Source: Piezodorus guildinii
Lineage: Eukaryota; Arthropoda; Insecta; Hemiptera; Pentatomidae
NCBI GenBank assembly: GCA_023052935.1
Contig: CM041294.1
Span: forward strand, 15,239,791 to 15,303,790
Direction: 5' to 3'
DNA: 64,000 nt
Below, one piece after another: positions 29,901-40,682 of this stretch. Below the pieces are notes generated by a model that had not been told where the DNA came from, ran no database searches, and saw only the letters and a program-made list of their open reading frames with translations. The first letter of the stretch is position 1; every line of letters begins with the position of its first letter. Made by a program: the position numbers and the translations under genes.

Positions 29901-30737
29901 TATGTTTGTGTATGGTAACTCCCGGGGGAAAATGATAAGCCCTAGGAAACTGAAATTTCATATTTAAGACAACTATACGTCCGAGGTGTTACAAAATCGT
30001 TTTCATCATAATCGGCTGACCGGAAAATCTACTTAATACCATTTTGCACCTTTTTTCGATTATCTCAAAAACGGCTAACTCGATATATCGATGTGAAATT
30101 TAATAGGCTTTAATATCATGTAGGTTTCATTCTGATTGAAATAGTATTACAGGGCTTAAATGCCGATATTTTAAATTTTATTTCTTTAAATTACCTTTTA
30201 TTTTGTGGATTTAAAAAAAAAAAACTGGAACATCATCTTATTAGCATTGATAAATAACGGGTAAATATGTAAGTTGGACGAATTGGATAAATAACTAAAG
30301 GAGAAAAGTGCAAACATATTTTTTATGCATTTTTTTGTGTTTTTGAACACAAAAATAGTAATATAGATATATAATATACCGTTGGATAACTAATGATTTT
30401 AGACAATATATTATTTAATACACGGAATTTTGAAGGCTAATGGAGAGTGATGAAAAGCCGATAGAACTAACTGATTGTTAAAGATGAAAATATAATAGAT
30501 TATTTAATAAAACACATGTATCTATTGAAATTCAAAATAATTAATTCTTTAACAATTTATTTGTATCTTTAAATGTATTTAAACATTTTTAAATTGTTTT
30601 TAACAACGCAGGTAGCTGAAAGACGTGTGTTGCGTGCACCAGATATTTTAAATTTTACATTAAGTTTATTAAATAGTTTTAAATTGATTATAACAGATGT
30701 GGTAAGTGAAAGACGTTTGTTGCCCGCACCAGATTTT
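29698..30737 (-). mobile_element. HINE-like element, copy d
   Basis: Hairpin end at 29700-29727 (CTTTCACTTACTATATATAG), all family landmarks, and two successive TCTGGTGC-type ends: 30608-30648 (GCAGGTAGCTGAAAGACG...CACCAGATA) and 30698-30737 (GTGGTAAGTGAAAGACG...GCACCAGATT), i.e. the terminal 80 or so bases are duplicated. The internal microsatellite is a TG run of about 32 units. Confidence 0.65.
29836..29899. repeat. (TG)n microsatellite inside HINE copy d
   Basis: Uninterrupted TG dinucleotides from about 29836 to 29899. Every long HINE copy has a shorter GT/CA run at the same place, so the tract expanded from an internal seed. A minus-strand frame of His-Thr repeats over it (29752-29961) is an artefact. 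Confidence 0.9.
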
Positions 30738-31165
30738 TATACCTAGTAACGCCACTACGGATAGTGTACGAAAAACCCCAAACAATTTTAGGTTTATAAG
30801 TGCGTTACTTACACCCCACAGTCTTTAAATTTTTATTGTTTAGGATTGTGAAAGTTACGTTGTATTAAAAAATGCAAGATTTTGAAACACTCTTTTCATT
30901 TGCGGCATCGCTTTATGCTCCAAGACTGGTTAAAATTATTATTCCACAAGTTATTTTCAAGTCCATACAGGTCATGATGATTGACCGAAAAATCACTGCA
31001 ATTGCCTCTAAGTTCTTATTCAAAGAGAACCTAACTGCTGAAGATATGTGGTCTACCTCAAATTTCTCTGTCTAGTAAACGCTGAAGAGGAACTAGGGTT
31101 GGAAAATATGAATATAACAAAATGTTTTAGCTTTTTCATTAAATATAATTTCATCACTTTATACA
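30738..31165. other. Unassigned stretch with a 67-codon frame
   Basis: 30872-31075 is an open frame beginning MQDFETLFSFAASLYAPRLV and ending STSNFSV. It has ordinary amino-acid composition and no low complexity, but I do not recognise it and it lacks supporting context. It could be a broken gene or chance. Confidence 0.3.
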
Positions 31166-31238
31166 AAAATGGAAGGCAACAGATTTGAAATCACGGAACT
31201 GGAAGCACTTCACAGTAGAAGACTGGATCAGACAATTG

Positions 31239-31618
31239 AGACGTTGATTTGCAAAAGGTACTAAACGACATTTTTTACGAAATTGATATTTTTACATATT
31301 TATATTCTCCTCATTTAGTTTTATCTGAATCTTAAATTTGATTGTATCTAATGAACACTCAAGTCATTTAATAACGCGATTTAGAAATGCTATTAATTTC
31401 TTAAGGTACTAATTACACATTTAGTTTCGTTCTAAATCATACTAAAACATTTCATTTCATAACTTTAATATGGTTTCATTAATATAGTAAAAAAACAATT
31501 CTATATTTTAATGTGAAAAAATCAAATTAGCAGGTTGAAAAATATGGTAACGAGAGATTTTGGCGCTTCCTGTAAACTTTCCTAGAATGGATATAGTACC
31601 TTTTGGAAATCAACGTCT
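31239..31618. mobile_element. MITE with about 30-bp terminal inverted repeats in a LINE frame
   Basis: 31233-31262 and 31595-31624 are inverted repeats matching at 29 of 30 positions (CAATTGAGACGTTGATTTGC...). The outermost CAATTG is self-complementary and occurs once in the LINE frame when the insert is removed, so it is probably the duplicated target or an overlap of target and TIR. About 380 bp, no coding capacity, AT-rich interior. Superfamily unknown. Confidence 0.7.
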
Positions 31619-31621
31619 CAA

Positions 31622-32008
31622 TTGAAGAAAAATCTCTTCAAAACCTGGGTAACAACGTGGATAACAGGACAATATAAACTGTTAGATGTAAAAAGAGACA
31701 CCAAAAAATGGACCACGAGCACGAGGATTTCTAGAAAAGAGGAAATCATCTTATGCCAGCTTCGTATAGAACATTGCGAGTTTACCCACGGTTACCTTTT
31801 GAGAAATCTGCATGCACCCACCTGCAAATATTGCGATAATGTTCCAAAAACTATTCAGCATCTATTATTAGAGTGTCCCCTTTTCGAAACATCAAGACGT
31901 AATATTAAACTGACAGGAACCCTAAAAGATATATTGAATGATGATGAAGACAAGGTGAAAAAGTTACTGAGTTATTTAAAAAAAATTAAGTATTACAACC
32001 AAATATAG
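31622..32008 (+). pseudogene. LINE C-terminal coding remnant
   Basis: 128 codons: TRISRKEEIILCQLRIEHCE, then FTHGYLLRNLHAPTCKYCDN and a Cys-x2-Cys...His...Cys pattern (CKYC...QHLLLEC), then a charged tail. Characteristic of the end of RNase H-bearing or I/R1-like LINE ORF2. A fragment of the same LINE is at 46709-46872. RT and RNase H catalytic parts are absent. Confidence 0.75.
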
Positions 32009-32075
32009 AAAACCACAGTTGCCAATGACTCTGTAGGGTAGAGGCAAAAAATAAAAATAAATAAATAAAAAATAA

Positions 32076-33200
32076 AAAATGAATTTAATAATATTTTCTT
32101 ATTCCAATCCTTCGAGTCAGAAAACCTTCCTGTACCCTTGAGCCCATCACTCCACGTTGTACCTCATGCTCTCAATGCAAATCTCTACCAATCCATTCAT
32201 CTATTCCGATTCACAGAACTACTTTCTTTTAAAACTCCAACCTAGTCATCCGTGCTACGTTGTTCGGGAATTCTTTACCAATTTCAATTCGCTAAGCTTA
32301 CTCACTAACCTCAATAAAAGACTTTTTATTATTTCATCTACTCAAATATAGATATTCTACGTTTATAAAGAATCAACCTTCCCACAAACAAACATCCTAC
32401 CGCATTTTATTAAAAAGTTATCGGTAATTTCTTGTGGAAAGGATGGTATATCCGGATAATCCAACACATTTTTGAAGTGAAAACTTCTTTAGGCGCGTTA
32501 TGCGATTTTCGGCAGGGGTAAAAGCTTCGATTTCGTAACCACTGTGATGTTACCATCATGCTCTAGACTGGCGCATGCGCAGCGATCTGTTCATTTTTTA
32601 AAACTGTATTTTTAAATATCTTCATTTTTCATTAAATTATATCTAAAAAATAAAGGGGAAAGATCCCCTCCTTTTAGTCAAAAAGCCTGTTGTATTTGCA
32701 AATTTCGATTTAAAGGAGAAAAATAAAATTAAGTCTAATCAACAAATGTTGACATCAACGAACAAATTAACTATAGCGGTTAAAGTGAAGAGTAAATTAA
32801 GCGTCCTTAATAAAAACAAAGACAAAAAAAAAAAAAAAAGGTGGTATAGATATAAGAAAAAGAATCATCCATATTAATTTTTGTTTGAGGAATCTTCTAA
32901 TATAGAATAATTCGAATTATAGTGTCGAAATTCAAGTTGAAGTGAAAATTAAGTGTCGTCAATATCAACACAGACAAAAAAGGCAACGACAAAGACAAAA
33001 AAAGAGCTATAAATCTAATTCTTTCACAAATAGATCTCGAATTTTCATGATACAAATGACAACTCTATAAAAAAATAATTGTGCGTTGTTAAAAATAAAA
33101 AATATTTACAGCCAACTTATACAGTCTTCAGTCACATTCAGATTAAGATGACATAATTCAAGATGATACGTCTCTCTTAAGTGATGATGGTTTACAATTA
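32076..33200. other. Unassigned stretch with one NRF1-like site
   Basis: 32080-32400 has a 64-codon frame without resemblance. GCGCATGCGCA at 32571-32581 equals the NRF1 palindrome of the 25.5-kb island, but here without a GC-rich context. 32700-33010 contains the short repeated motif AAAGACAAAAAA several times. No gene recognised. Confidence 0.35.
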
Positions 33201-34146
33201 TTGGGTTGTGTCACATAAAATGTCCGTTTACAAGGTAAAGGATTTTTATTAAAAATACGATATGAAAACAAGATAATTTTATTTGAAGTATTTACCTTCT
33301 TTTTCTGCACATTTTTTCCAACGTGACATCAACTTTTTTATCCCCGAACTGAAAAACTCTGAGCTTTGAAGTGAAACAAAATCTGAAAACGCACTTTTCA
33401 CTTGATCATCATTTTCAAAAAGTTTTCCTTTGACGAAGTTGTCTAAATTCCTGAACAGGTGGTAATCTGTTGGAGACAAGTCGGGAGAATATGATGGGTG
33501 CGGAAGAACTTCGTAGCAAAGTTCTTTCAATTTTTGCACGGCATGTTTTGAAACATGACGTCTAAGCTGCCGCTCAGTGAGATCATGAGGTACCCATGTA
33601 TCGAGGTTTTTTACTTTCCCAATACACTTCAAATGTCTGGAAACGGTAGATGCACTTGCATTTAGTTGTGCTGAGAGTCCTTTAACTGTTTGGTAGGGGT
33701 TTTCTCCTACTGTATGTTTGAGGACATCGTTGTCTATTACAGACGGAGGTCTTCCTCATGGCAAATTTTCCAAGTCGGTATACCCAGCTGAAAACTTAGC
33801 AAACCAAAGGCGAATGGTCAGTTCATTAACAATCCCTTCCCCAAACGCCTTGCAAATATTTCTAGCGGCCTCAGCTGCTGAATGGGCGAGTTTAAACTCG
33901 TACAAAAATATTACTCGAAAATCGCGTGTTTCCATGTTGATATTTGGATGTATACTAAAAAGTGGGTAATTGATGGGGAAGCTAATGTTTATAATACAAG
34001 GTAGAGATTAGTAACTGTTTACTTTAAATATGTAAACATTCGGAAGAAAATAACAGAGATCTGCAAAATCTCAGTGTAACTCATGTTTTTCACACGGACA
34101 ATTATATGTGAAATGCTCTCGAGTGGGCAAACCATCAACAACCCAA
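33201..34146 (-). mobile_element. Deleted mariner, copy 3, with an insert in one terminal repeat
   Basis: TA at 33199-33200 and 34147-34148. The plus-strand left end is TTGGGTTGTGTCACATAAAA. At the other end the repeat is interrupted: GGACAATTATATGTGAAAT, then about 25 foreign bases (GCTCTCGAGTGGGCAAACC...), then AACAACCCAA. Length 946 bp, the longest copy. Confidence 0.9.
33279..33935 (-). pseudogene. Mariner transposase remnant (copy 3), in-frame deletion
   Basis: The best-preserved coding copy. It begins METRDFRVIFLYEFK at 33935, with a single stop where CGA became TGA (LP-stop-GRPP, about 33756-33762). Downstream it is open to the end (33632-33279): DTWVPHDLTERQLRRHVSKH, YEVLPHPSYSPDLSPTDYHL, MSRWKKCAEKEGKYFK. 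The shared internal deletion is in frame here, joining the second half of the DNA-binding region directly to the C-terminal segment. Restored at the stop it would make a DNA-binding protein without two of three catalytic Asp. Confidence 0.88.
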
Positions 34147-34148
34147 TA

Positions 34149-34544
34149 AATGAAACAGTAATAACGAAACATGCATTCTCGACACAATCTAATTTTACAT
34201 ACGTACTCTTCTTTCTTGCGAAATTCCAGTGCAAATCGCGAACTGAAAAAAAGTTTTCACTGCCTGAATTTTATTTCTTTATCATTCTAGATGTTCTTTC
34301 AGTTAGGCAGCCTTGACAGTTCTACCTAACTACAATTCATTATTTGATGTCTTTAATACACATCATTATTTTTCCTAAGATTTGTGCTAGTCCATCTTTT
34401 TCTGCTAAATGTTCTATTTGCGTAAACTATATTTATAATCACATTTTTACGGAAGTGGGTTCATACAGACGTTTCAGGAGGTATCTAAGCGTAAACTGAT
34501 GAATAAAATAAATGAGAAAAATATGAATAAATAATTAAGTAATT
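34149..34544. other. Unassigned stretch after mariner copy 3
   Basis: No repeat or gene recognised. A 77-codon frame (34083-34316) begins inside the mariner end and is taken as chance. Confidence 0.35.
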
Positions 34545-34805
34545 TTTTTATTATTCATTTATTCGTATATATTCCAGTTTGTCACAATGGACAATAATCA
34601 CAAGAGGATCACATTCATACAATATTTACAATATAAACAAAAAGGAAAAACATAAAAAGAAACCAAACTAAATAAACGTATACAATAACAAAATTTGAAG
34701 ATAAAATAAATGAAGTTAACAAATAAATAAACAAAACATGTCACATTCATACGTATGTACAATATTTACAATCAGCTAGGGAACCCCGGGCGTCTTAATA
34801 ATAAT
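34545..34805 (-). repeat. LINE 3' tail, minus strand
   Basis: TTATTCATTTATTCGTATATATTCCAG-type start, GACAATAATCACAAG, GGATCACATTCATACAATATT and, further on, TTACAATCAGCTAGGGAACCCC. The same order occurs at 40683-40885 (ends CTGCTGGGGAACCC). Only the 3' untranslated part is present. Confidence 0.6.
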
Positions 34806-35347
34806 ATTTTCAATGAATGTAAAACATATCAGATCTCTTTATTTTTTTTTTTGCTCGGGTAGTGCAAATAGTTTTTTTTTTTTTTTTTTTTTAAGAAAAA
34901 ATAATTCCCAAGCAAAAATAATATTGTAAGAGATAAATATAGAAAATAATTTATGTTAGATGTGGGCTGAATGACCGTGACCTTGAACTAAAGCAATATA
35001 ACTGATAAGAGCTCGAGAACTGGAGTAATAAGAACAACTCCTTATCTCGGCCGTCTAACTTCCCGCACTTCTTCAATCCCGCGCCTTTTCAAGACTCTCA
35101 AATTCGATTCATGCAGATCTGAGTCTGAAAACTTGGTACAAGTTATTGATCGTTATGGGAAATATTCAGGGTATATAAGATATCAAAATTTGTTTCTATA
35201 TATTTCTACTTTCAACGAAATCGATAATCCTTTGTTGTTGATGTTATTGTTTTAATTTTAAGGGCAAACAATTGCTTATGGTTATTATATCTCTTACATA
35301 TTTACAAGTAAATTACAACGATTTACCAAAATGAAGATAGAAGAAAA
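34806..35347. other. Unassigned stretch
   Basis: Contains T runs near 34840-34892 and a less AT-rich block at 34960-35160. 35255-35275 (TTTTAAGGGCAAACAATTGC) resembles 39105-39120. No gene recognised. Confidence 0.35.
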
Positions 35348-36494
35348 AAGTCTGATGCGCGCAACACACGACGTTCGCTTACCTCCATTATTTATATAAA
35401 TTCAAGAATTTTCAAATACAGTCAGAGATAAAAACGAGTGAAACCATTCAAGAATTAATTAAATGGAATTTCTATAGAAACATGTGTTTTATTAAAAAAT
35501 CTAATATATTAATATCTATAATAATCACTTAGTTTTATCGGCTTTTCATCACTCTACTAACATTTAAAAGCTTGAGTATGAGATAATATTTTTTCTAAAA
35601 TCTCATGCTTTCCAACAGTAAATCATCATAATTGCAAAAAAATATATATATTTTTTCGGTTTTCTCCTTTAGTTGGGTATCGAATTCATTTAATTTATAT
35701 ATTTATGTGTTTTTCATCGGTGGTAACAAGTTTAATAATTAATTTAATTGAATTGATATAGAAACATGTGTTTATTAAAAAATCTATTATATTATTATCC
35801 AAAATAATCAGTTTTATCTGCTTTTCATCCTTCTTTATTAACTTTTACAAATTTGTGCATTAGATAATGTTTATTCTAAAATGTTTAGCTTTCCAACGGT
35901 ATATCATACATGTATATTTCTGTTCTTATGTTCAAAATTGCATATAGTCTCCTTTAGTTGGGTATCGAATTCATTCAATTTATATATTTACCTGTTTTTC
36001 ATCCGTGGTAACAAGATAATATGGTTATTTTTATAGAATCAACAAAATTAAAGGTACTTTAGGGAAAGAAAATTTAAAATATCGGCATTTAAGCCCTGTC
36101 AGACCATTTGAATCCGAATGAAACCTAAATGATATTAAAGCCCATTAAAGTTTACTTCGGTATAGCGAGTTTAAACAAAATCGTCTGAACCGTTTTTGAG
36201 AAAATCGAAAAAAGGTGCAAAATACATGGTATAAAATGGCTTTTCTGATAAGCTGATTTTGATGAAAAAGATTTTGTAATGTCTCGGGCTTATAGTTGTC
36301 TTAATTATGAAATTTTAGTTTTATAGGACTTACCGTTTCCGCCCGGGAGTTACCACACACACGCACACAGAAATTTTTGCGGGACTTTGTTATTTGGACT
36401 TAGGGGACCCTAGAATGTGTATTTCCGTTGAAAATTGGAATTCGAAAAATTTCACGATCGCAATACTTTCCCTTACTATATATAATAAGTGAAA
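35348..36494 (+). mobile_element. HINE-like element, copy e
   Basis: Begins TCTGATGCGCGCAACACACG and ends in the hairpin CTTTCCCTTACTATATATAA-TAAGTGAAAG. An internal segment (about 35440-35735) is tandemly repeated at 35736-36010 in diverged form: both contain AAACATGTGTTT, TTTCCAAC, GGTATCGAATTCATT and ATTTATATATTTA. CA run at 36354-36368. Confidence 0.65.
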
Positions 36495-36504
36495 GTAAAA
36501 AATT

Positions 36505-36967
36505 GTTAAAGAATTATTTAAATTAGAAGTAAATAGAAACATGTGTTTTATTGAACAATCTATTATATTATCATCTAAAATAATCAGTTGGTTTTATCGG
36601 CTTTTAATCACTTTTTATTAACTTTTATAAACTTGTGTATAAGATAATATTTTTTCCTAAAATCTTTAGCTTTCCAACAGTATATTATACATGTATATTA
36701 CTGTTCTTATGTTCAAAAACACAAAAATTACATTAAAAAATATGTTTTTAGTTTTCTCCTTCAGCTGGATATCGAATTTGTTAAACTTATACATTTACCA
36801 GTTTTTTTTTTTTTTTACAATGATAACAAGATGATATGGTTACTTTTATATAATTTACAAAATTATAGGTGTGTCTCTTCTGGTTAGCTAATTTTGATGA
36901 AAAATTCGATATAACATCTCGGGCGTATGGGCCTCTTAAATATAAAATTTCAGTTTCATAGGACTTT

Positions 36968-37001
<34 letters not shown>

Positions 37002-37438
37002 CTTGAGTTAAAAAAAGAAAAATTTAAACTTTCTGCATTTAACCACTGTCAGACTTTTTCAATCAGAATAAAACCTACATAATATTAAAGCCCATCAAAT
37101 TTTACATCGATATATCAAGTTTAATCAAAATCGTTTGAGTTGTTTATAAGAAAATCGTAAAAAGGTATAAAATGCATGGTATAAAGTGGCTCTTCTGGTA
37201 ACCTGATTTTGATGAAAATGGTTTTGTAACGTCTCGGGCGAATATTTATCTTTAATATGAAATTTCAGTTTCATAGGACAATTCTTTTACGCCCTGGAGT
37301 TACTACAAACACACACACACACACATAGACCTTTTTTCGGGACTTGGTTTTTTGGACTTAGGGCACTCTAAACCGTGTATTTTCGCGATCGCAATACTTT
37401 CCCTTATTGTATATTTCATCTATAGGTAAGTGAAAGTA
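36505..37438 (+). mobile_element. HINE-like element, copy f, tandem to copy e
   Basis: Starts inside the family (AATAGAAACATGTGTTTTATTG) directly after the end of copy e and finishes with the hairpin TTTCCCTTATTGTATATTTC...GGTAAGTGAAAG. A CA tract at 36970-36999 is followed by a jump back to internal sequence, and a second CA tract lies at 37308-37326, so part of the element is duplicated within it. Confidence 0.62.
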
Positions 37439-37484
37439 AAAATGAAGAAAATAAAATAATACATAAAATATTAAAATAAATAAA

Positions 37485-37775
37485 TATTTTTGGTCCATTC
37501 CAGGTATCACTCCTTCCATGAAAAACTCCACTCCCACTCTAATCCATTAGTTTCAATCCTTGCTTCCTCTTCATTCCTGATAATCCACCGAGGCGTCTTA
37601 AAAGATGACTCGAGACCTTCTTGTTTAGACTCACTAAAGAGTTCTGGCAATGGGCAGTACATCTTCATGTTTATTTCTTGTGTCTTATCCATAATCAGCA
37701 TATTTACTTGTTGTATTTTATACAGTTGAAAATTTCAATGATAATATATTTAAAAAATATTAATATAATTTTTTT
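37485..37775 (+). pseudogene. Jockey-like LINE C-terminal remnant, plus strand
   Basis: DNA matching 19205-19450 and 51590-51820: CAGGTATCACTCCTTCCATG, AAACTCCACTCCCACTCTAATCC, CCACCGAGGCGTCTTAAAAGATG, TATTTACTTGTTGTATTTTATAC then AGTTGAAAATTTCAATGA. Truncated and stop-laden. Confidence 0.65.
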
Positions 37776-37874
37776 TTTATAACATATCTATTGATATCTA
37801 CAATTGTATTACAATAAATACATCAAGTAAATGTGATAATAATATAGAAAAACATTATGAATTGTATGTAGAGA

Positions 37875-38145
37875 CACTACCCAGTGGCAGCACTCTAAAA
37901 ATATTTTAAACTAGAAGGTCTCGTTGCTATCTTCTTTTCAGACGCCTCGGAGGATTATCAGGGATCGATTAGGAAGCAAGGATTGAAATTAATGGATTGA
38001 AGTGGGAACAGAAGGAATGGTACCTGGTTCGGACTAAGTCAGTAACATTTGGAATATTAAGGTCTTTATGAATCAGTTTGTTTGTGACAAAATAAGGAGA
38101 ATTGACGATTTTCCGAAGGATTTTGGATTGTAAGGATTGGATTTA
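37875..38145 (-). pseudogene. Jockey-like LINE C-terminal remnant, minus strand
   Basis: CTATCTTCTTTTCAGACGCC, GGAGGATTATCAGGGATCGA, GGAAGCAAGGATTGAAATTAATGG and AAGGATTTTGGATTGTAAGG are complements of the LINE C-terminal coding region. It lies tail-to-tail with 37485-37775, separated by about 100 bp. Confidence 0.65.
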
Positions 38146-39138
38146 ATATAATAGCATTGATAAATAATAAAAACAATAAATAAATGAAATAAATAATAAT
38201 TATAAGAAATAAATTATTTCTTAAATAAATTATAATAATGATAATAGTAATAATAAATAAAAGATAAAATAAAATATTAATATAATAACATAAATAAATA
38301 ATAATAAAAAAAATGATAAAATAAAGAAATATAATAATAATTTAAAAAATAAATAAATAAAATATTACTTTAGGTTAAACTGTATAAGTTATATTTGCTT
38401 AAACAAATTAATATTATTTAGCAATTCGATGCTACTATTAATTGTTTCTTCATTGTCGCTCGAAGCATCAGAGACTTGGCGTGGTACGCCACATTTTTCA
38501 ATTTCCCTCCTTTACCGTGGACAGTCCTCAAAAATATGACTCACCGTGAGAGTCACTTTACAGTGATTGCATTGAGGCGGATTTTTTCCTGTGATGAGAT
38601 ACTCTTTTGTCACAAAAATAATCTTTTGTTATTCTTATTGTTAATAAATATGCTAATTCAAGATAAAGGATCTATGAATCTATTAAATAATAAAATAACA
38701 ATGAACAAATACAAAATAAAATTGGAGGGAAAACAATAAATTGAGAAAACTGGATAAAAGATCCCGTAGAGTTTATTGCAGGAATAATACATTAATAATA
38801 AAGAGGAATTTAAATAATGTTATTTAGAAAATTTCCTGTTATTTCTAAAAAAAAAAAAAAAAAATAACGACCATAAACTTAACTATAATCCGTTGACGGT
38901 TAATCCAAGATTTATGTATACAAGTAAAGAAAAAGATTCTAATTAATTAAAAATAAACTAAATATATGCATAAATTCATTCATAAAAATGAATAATCAAC
39001 CTTACAACTGACTGATTTGAATTCGAAAATTTTCAAATAGAAATAAGTGAAAGTTGAAGAAACTGAGACAAGAAGTTAAAATATTTGTTGTTGTTTTGGT
39101 TTTAAGGGCAAAAAACTGCGAGTGATTATTATTGCCTA
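38146..39138 (-). mobile_element. LINE debris with zinc-knuckle remnant and AAT-rich tail
   Basis: 38146-38365 is (AAT)-type simple sequence. 38390-38610 has a minus-strand LINE end: AGAGACTTGGCGTGGTACGCC, CCGTGGACAGTCCTCAAAAATATGAC, TGATTGCATTGAGGCGG, which in reverse reads as a Cys...His-rich segment resembling ...TVSHIFEDCP. The related block at 40130-40260 confirms it is dispersed. 38620-39138 is otherwise unassigned. Confidence 0.5.
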
Positions 39139-39996
39139 AAAGGGCCTAGCCGGATAAGCATGTGAAAATAGGTATAATAAATAGTATGTATGTGCATAGT
39201 GTGTAAGTAATATCTAATGACATTGCGATCCTACAGCTCTATCCCTACCTTCATGTGTGACCAGCTACTACTCAGAGAGCTGAAAAAATGCTGTTTTTTT
39301 TTATTTTTCACTATTTGGTACATTTTAGATCATCTCGAAAAAAAATATATATTGTGCAGGACCCTCTAATGAATTAAATTAGCAAAAAATTGTTGGTGTA
39401 CCAATCCACAATAATTTAAAAAAAAATAAAAAATAAAAATTTTGACTCACGTTTTTGAAATAAAAAATTTAAAAAAATGTTTTATGAAACTCTTTTAGAA
39501 AACCATTAACATATATTTTTTTCGTGAAATTCGGTTGATCCGTTCAGGAGAAAAAATTGTTTTTTTTATTTTTCACCATGGGGTACACTTGCAATAAAAT
39601 TGAAAAAAATATATGTTATGGAGGACCCTCCAATGAAATAAAGTAACGAAAAATTGGAGGTGTACCAAACCATCATAACCGGAAAATAATTTTTTTGAAA
39701 AATTCAAAACTTTTTTTTTACCAGCATTTTCGTAGAAAAAAATTTAAAAAAATATTTTTTGAAACCTACTTGTAAAGTCCATAACTTATATTTTTTTTCG
39801 TGAAAATCGGTTGAGCTGTTCAGGAGAAAACAATTTTTTTTGTTTTTTCTTCCCCCCTCCATAACTCCCCTCCCGTTAGGATTAAGGGGCTAAAAATTTG
39901 CGTAAAGTTGTTTCTCATAGGTGTGACTCAATGGTATAAATTTGGTTCTAATACACGCGGGGGTAGATTTCACATGCTTATCCGGCTAGGCCCTTT
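39139..39996. mobile_element. 858-bp element with perfect 29-bp terminal inverted repeats
   Basis: 39139-39167 and 39968-39996 are perfect inverted repeats starting AAAGGGCCTAGCCGGATAAG. The interior is two diverged tandem units of about 250 bp (about 39300-39545 and 39546-39825), each with GGACCCTC(T/C)AATGAA, GTGTACCAA, TTTCGTGAAA-TCGGTTGA and a TTCAGGAGAAAA block, plus a C-rich stretch (39845-39880). No transposase is present. A clear target duplication was not found, so the superfamily is unknown. Confidence 0.75.
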
Positions 39997-40682
39997 CTTC
40001 AGAAGACGATTAACTTACCTATGATGAGGAAAAAAAAACGAAATCAATAAGAATAAAAAAGAACGATAGGGACAATAAACATTATGATTTAATCGGAACT
40101 GGAAACACAATGATTAGAAACAAAAAGACTTTACATGGTACGCTACATTTTAAGAATTCCCTACTGTAACGAGGACACTCTTCAAAAATATGACTTACTG
40201 TGAGAGCACATTACACAGTTGACATCGAGGTGGATGCCTTCGTGCCATGAGGTGCTTAAATATATTGAAAAAAAATATTAATATAATAGCATTGATAAAT
40301 AATAAAAACAATAAAAAAATAATAATATAAGAATAAAATAATAATAATGATAATAGTAATAATAAATAAAATATAAAATAAATATTAATATAATAACATA
40401 AATAAAAAAATATAAAGGAAAAAAAAATAATAAAATAAATTTAAATAAAATTAATAAATTAAAATAATAATTAACTTTAGGTTAAACTGTATAAGTTATA
40501 TTTACTTAAAAAACTAATATTCTTTATCAATTCGATGGTACTGTTAATAGTTTCTTCATTGTCGTCAAAGCCTCAGAGACTCTCTCTTTTTTTCTCTCCT
40601 GAAACCGTTTTTTTTTTTTTTTCGTAAAAAATTTGTTATTTGATTTAATTCTTAAGGGACTTCAGTTCTAGGACAATCATCA
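39997..40682 (-). mobile_element. LINE remnant with AAT-rich internal tract
   Basis: 40130-40262 parallels 38480-38590: ACATGGTACGCTACATTTT, ACGAGGACACTCTTCAAAAATATGAC, TTGACATCGAGGTGG, i.e. the zinc-knuckle end of a LINE on the minus strand. 40265-40480 is AAT simple sequence. 40485-40575 repeats 38385-38475 (AGGTTAAACTGTATAAG...TTCTTCATTGTCG), showing that the same rearranged unit occurs twice. Confidence 0.5.

Larger units (their letters stand above)
31166..32075 (+). mobile_element. LINE C-terminal fragment interrupted by a TIR element
   Basis: The LINE reading frame runs ATDLKSRNWKHFTVEDWIRQ (about 31172-31238) and, after a 30-bp-TIR insertion, resumes KKNLFKTWVTTWITGQ (from 31625). Zinc-knuckle region CKYCDNVPKTIQHLLLECPL is present. 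Ends GTAGAGGCAAAAAATAAA with A-rich tail to about 32075. Confidence 0.78.

Noticed and set aside
29752..29961. Frame encoding a His-Thr repeat protein
   Set aside because: Translation of the (TG)n microsatellite in HINE copy d.
33718..33969. Recurrent plus-strand frames with MRTSLSITDGGLP-like start at several places (33718, 42406, 63516, 26694)
   Set aside because: All are antisense shadows of the mariner transposase DNA-binding region and recur only because the element does.
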